DNA of 62,553 nt from Levilactobacillus suantsaii (lineage in GTDB: Bacteria; Bacillota; Bacilli; Lactobacillales; Lactobacillaceae), in contig NZ_QXIL01000014.1 in NCBI RefSeq assembly GCF_004115745.1, forward strand, positions 1 to 62,553. Reading direction: 5' to 3'. The notes below the pieces were generated by a model that had not been told where the DNA came from, searched no databases, and saw only the letters and a program-made list of their open reading frames with translations. Shown in pieces: positions 61,651 to 62,553 of this stretch. Each line of letters starts with the position of its first letter. Position 1 is the stretch's first letter. A program made the translations under genes and the position numbers.

Positions 61651-62497
61651 GGTGTGCCTCCTGGGTCGTAATCGTAGTTTTATCGGGATCAATGGCAGGA
61701 TCATCGAAGATGAGGTCGCCGATGGCCTTGGCCTTGATCTGCCCGTTAATCGGGTTTTTGACGCTGTCGATTTTGGTGGTGATGGTGGCGTCGATGTCCG
61801 AACAGTATTCGAATGAAAGGTCGGTGTTGACCAACGCGCAGTTTTGCATGGTGAGATGGTCGACGTAACACAGGCCTTGGTCACTTTCGAGCCAACAATT
61901 GACGAAGGTGATGTGTTTGGTGTTCCAGGCCAAATATTCACCAATGATGGTCGAATCGTAAATCGTGACGTTCTCGCAGTTCCAAAAGGCATCGTGGGTG
62001 ATGAACGTTGAGTCGTAGACTTCGATGTTCTTGCCACCGTCGAAGACGTAGTTGCCGGTGACCTTCAGGTTGTGGGCGACTACGTTGTTGGTGTTCATGC
62101 CGAAGTAGTCCCCGTTGGCCGTGACGTCGTTGAGTTTGACGTCGTCGCACCACCAGAGGGTCTCACCGGCATTGGCAAAATCGACGTTTTTCAGCGCCAA
62201 ATGTTGGGCGTGACGAAAGGTCTTGGTGGCTCTGACCGTGGTATTTTGCATGGTCATGTGTTGGGCGTACCAGATGCCGGCGTGGGCATCGGGTTGCCAG
62301 GTGGTGTGATCCAAGGTCGTGTGATTGGTGTACCATAGCGGGTATTTCCATTTGAAAATGGTGTGATCGATGGCCAGGTTCTGCCCGTGCTTTAGCGGGG
62401 ATTCGCCATCGACGAAGGTACTATTGGTGACGTGGAGGTCGTGTCCCTGAAACAGGGCCCGTTCTCCAGTTAACGTTTGTTGGTTGATTTCTTTCAT
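61640..62497 (-). CDS. DUF3737 family protein (right-handed beta-helix)
   Basis: A 285-residue protein of regularly repeated short strands rich in Asn, Thr, Asp and Trp (for example NTTVRATKTF, VYDSTFITHDAFW), the pattern of a parallel beta-helix. It belongs to DUF3737, which often accompanies MalY/PatB genes; the function is unknown. AAAGGAG 8 bases before the ATG at 62497 sets the start. No signal peptide. It overlaps malY by 11 bases, implying coupled expression. Confidence 0.88.
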   Translation of the reverse strand: MKEINQQTLTGERALFQGHDLHVTNSTFVDGESPLKHGQNLAIDHTIFKWKYPLWYTNHTTLDHTTWQPDAHAGIWYAQHMTMQNTTVRATKTFRHAQHLALKNVDFANAGETLWWCDDVKLNDVTANGDYFGMNTNNVVAHNLKVTGNYVFDGGKNIEVYDSTFITHDAFWNCENVTIYDSTIIGEYLAWNTKHITFVNCWLESDQGLCYVDHLTMQNCALVNTDLSFEYCSDIDATITTKIDSVKNPINGQIKAKAIGDLIFDDPAIDPDKTTITTQEAHHDN

Positions 62498-62553
62498 TAG
62501 AGTGACTCCTTTTTTATCCAACTGGATACTTCTATTTTAAGCCCTTCGAGCGG

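Noticed and set aside
61651-62037. 129-codon N-terminal extension of MalY
   Set aside because: It is the shadow of the DUF3737 gene in another frame; a strong ribosome site sits before the ATG at 61650.

Overview
The window looks like chromosomal DNA of a lactic acid bacterium (Lactobacillaceae). The evidence is AGGAGG-type ribosome sites, frequent TTG/GTG starts, CcpA-type cre boxes, a Gram-positive SOS box, and a gene set typical of the group: C69 dipeptidase, oleate hydratase, OpuC osmoprotectant transporter, DUF3737 plus MalY, and CopY/CopB. The mostly GC-rich codon use would suit a Levilactobacillus-like species, but the species assignment is inference.

Layout. 0-6 kb: GtrA membrane protein, a divergent FMN reductase/MarR pair with an operator and an apparently leaderless marR, an aldo/keto reductase, and a cation P-type ATPase inactivated by two in-frame stops. 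6.7-12.1 kb: a type I restriction-modification operon with a half-size HsdS and an HsdR that ends early, its probable C-terminus lying in an overlapping frame. 12.1-16.3 kb: LysR regulator divergent from an FAD reductase, then dipeptidase PepD. 16.3-18 kb: a poorly coding stretch bounded by a diverged direct repeat and holding two tiny membrane proteins. 18-22 kb: AraC regulator divergent from a GH115 alpha-glucuronidase and an acetyl esterase, a compact xylan side-chain unit. 22-30 kb: copper operon, DacA, a catabolite-controlled 30-residue membrane peptide, a polysaccharide deacetylase, a catalytically degenerate tyrosine-recombinase-like protein and adenosine deaminase. 30-37 kb: OatA-like acyltransferase, a repeat-containing secreted protein, oleate hydratase, signal peptidase, cytidine deaminase and an SOS-controlled small ORF. 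37-44.5 kb: MarR, GPH sugar symporter with a YagU-like protein, a short UvrA-like ATPase and a YtrA-type GntR/ABC operon.

44.7-52.1 kb is the most interesting block: an AT-rich cluster joined to a GC-rich nucleoside hydrolase. It encodes a helix-turn-helix protein fused to a PfkB fold that has lost its catalytic Asp, an intact pseudouridine-kinase-like PfkB kinase, a TrpF-like barrel lacking the catalytic Cys, a YczE-like membrane protein, an iron alcohol dehydrogenase, a CNT nucleoside transporter, a small membrane protein, and the hydrolase. No PsuG glycosidase and no trp genes are present. I infer a nucleoside or N-/C-riboside catabolic pathway not matching any route I know, in which the substrate is imported, 5-phosphorylated, rearranged or cleaved by the TrpF-like enzyme, and a carbonyl product reduced.

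52-62.5 kb: an orphan multi-pass membrane protein, the opuCABCD operon, two tandem paralogous MFS exporters (the upstream one behind a 20-bp palindrome), and the DUF3737-malY pair. I saw no rRNA, convincing tRNA, CRISPR array, insertion sequence or prophage.
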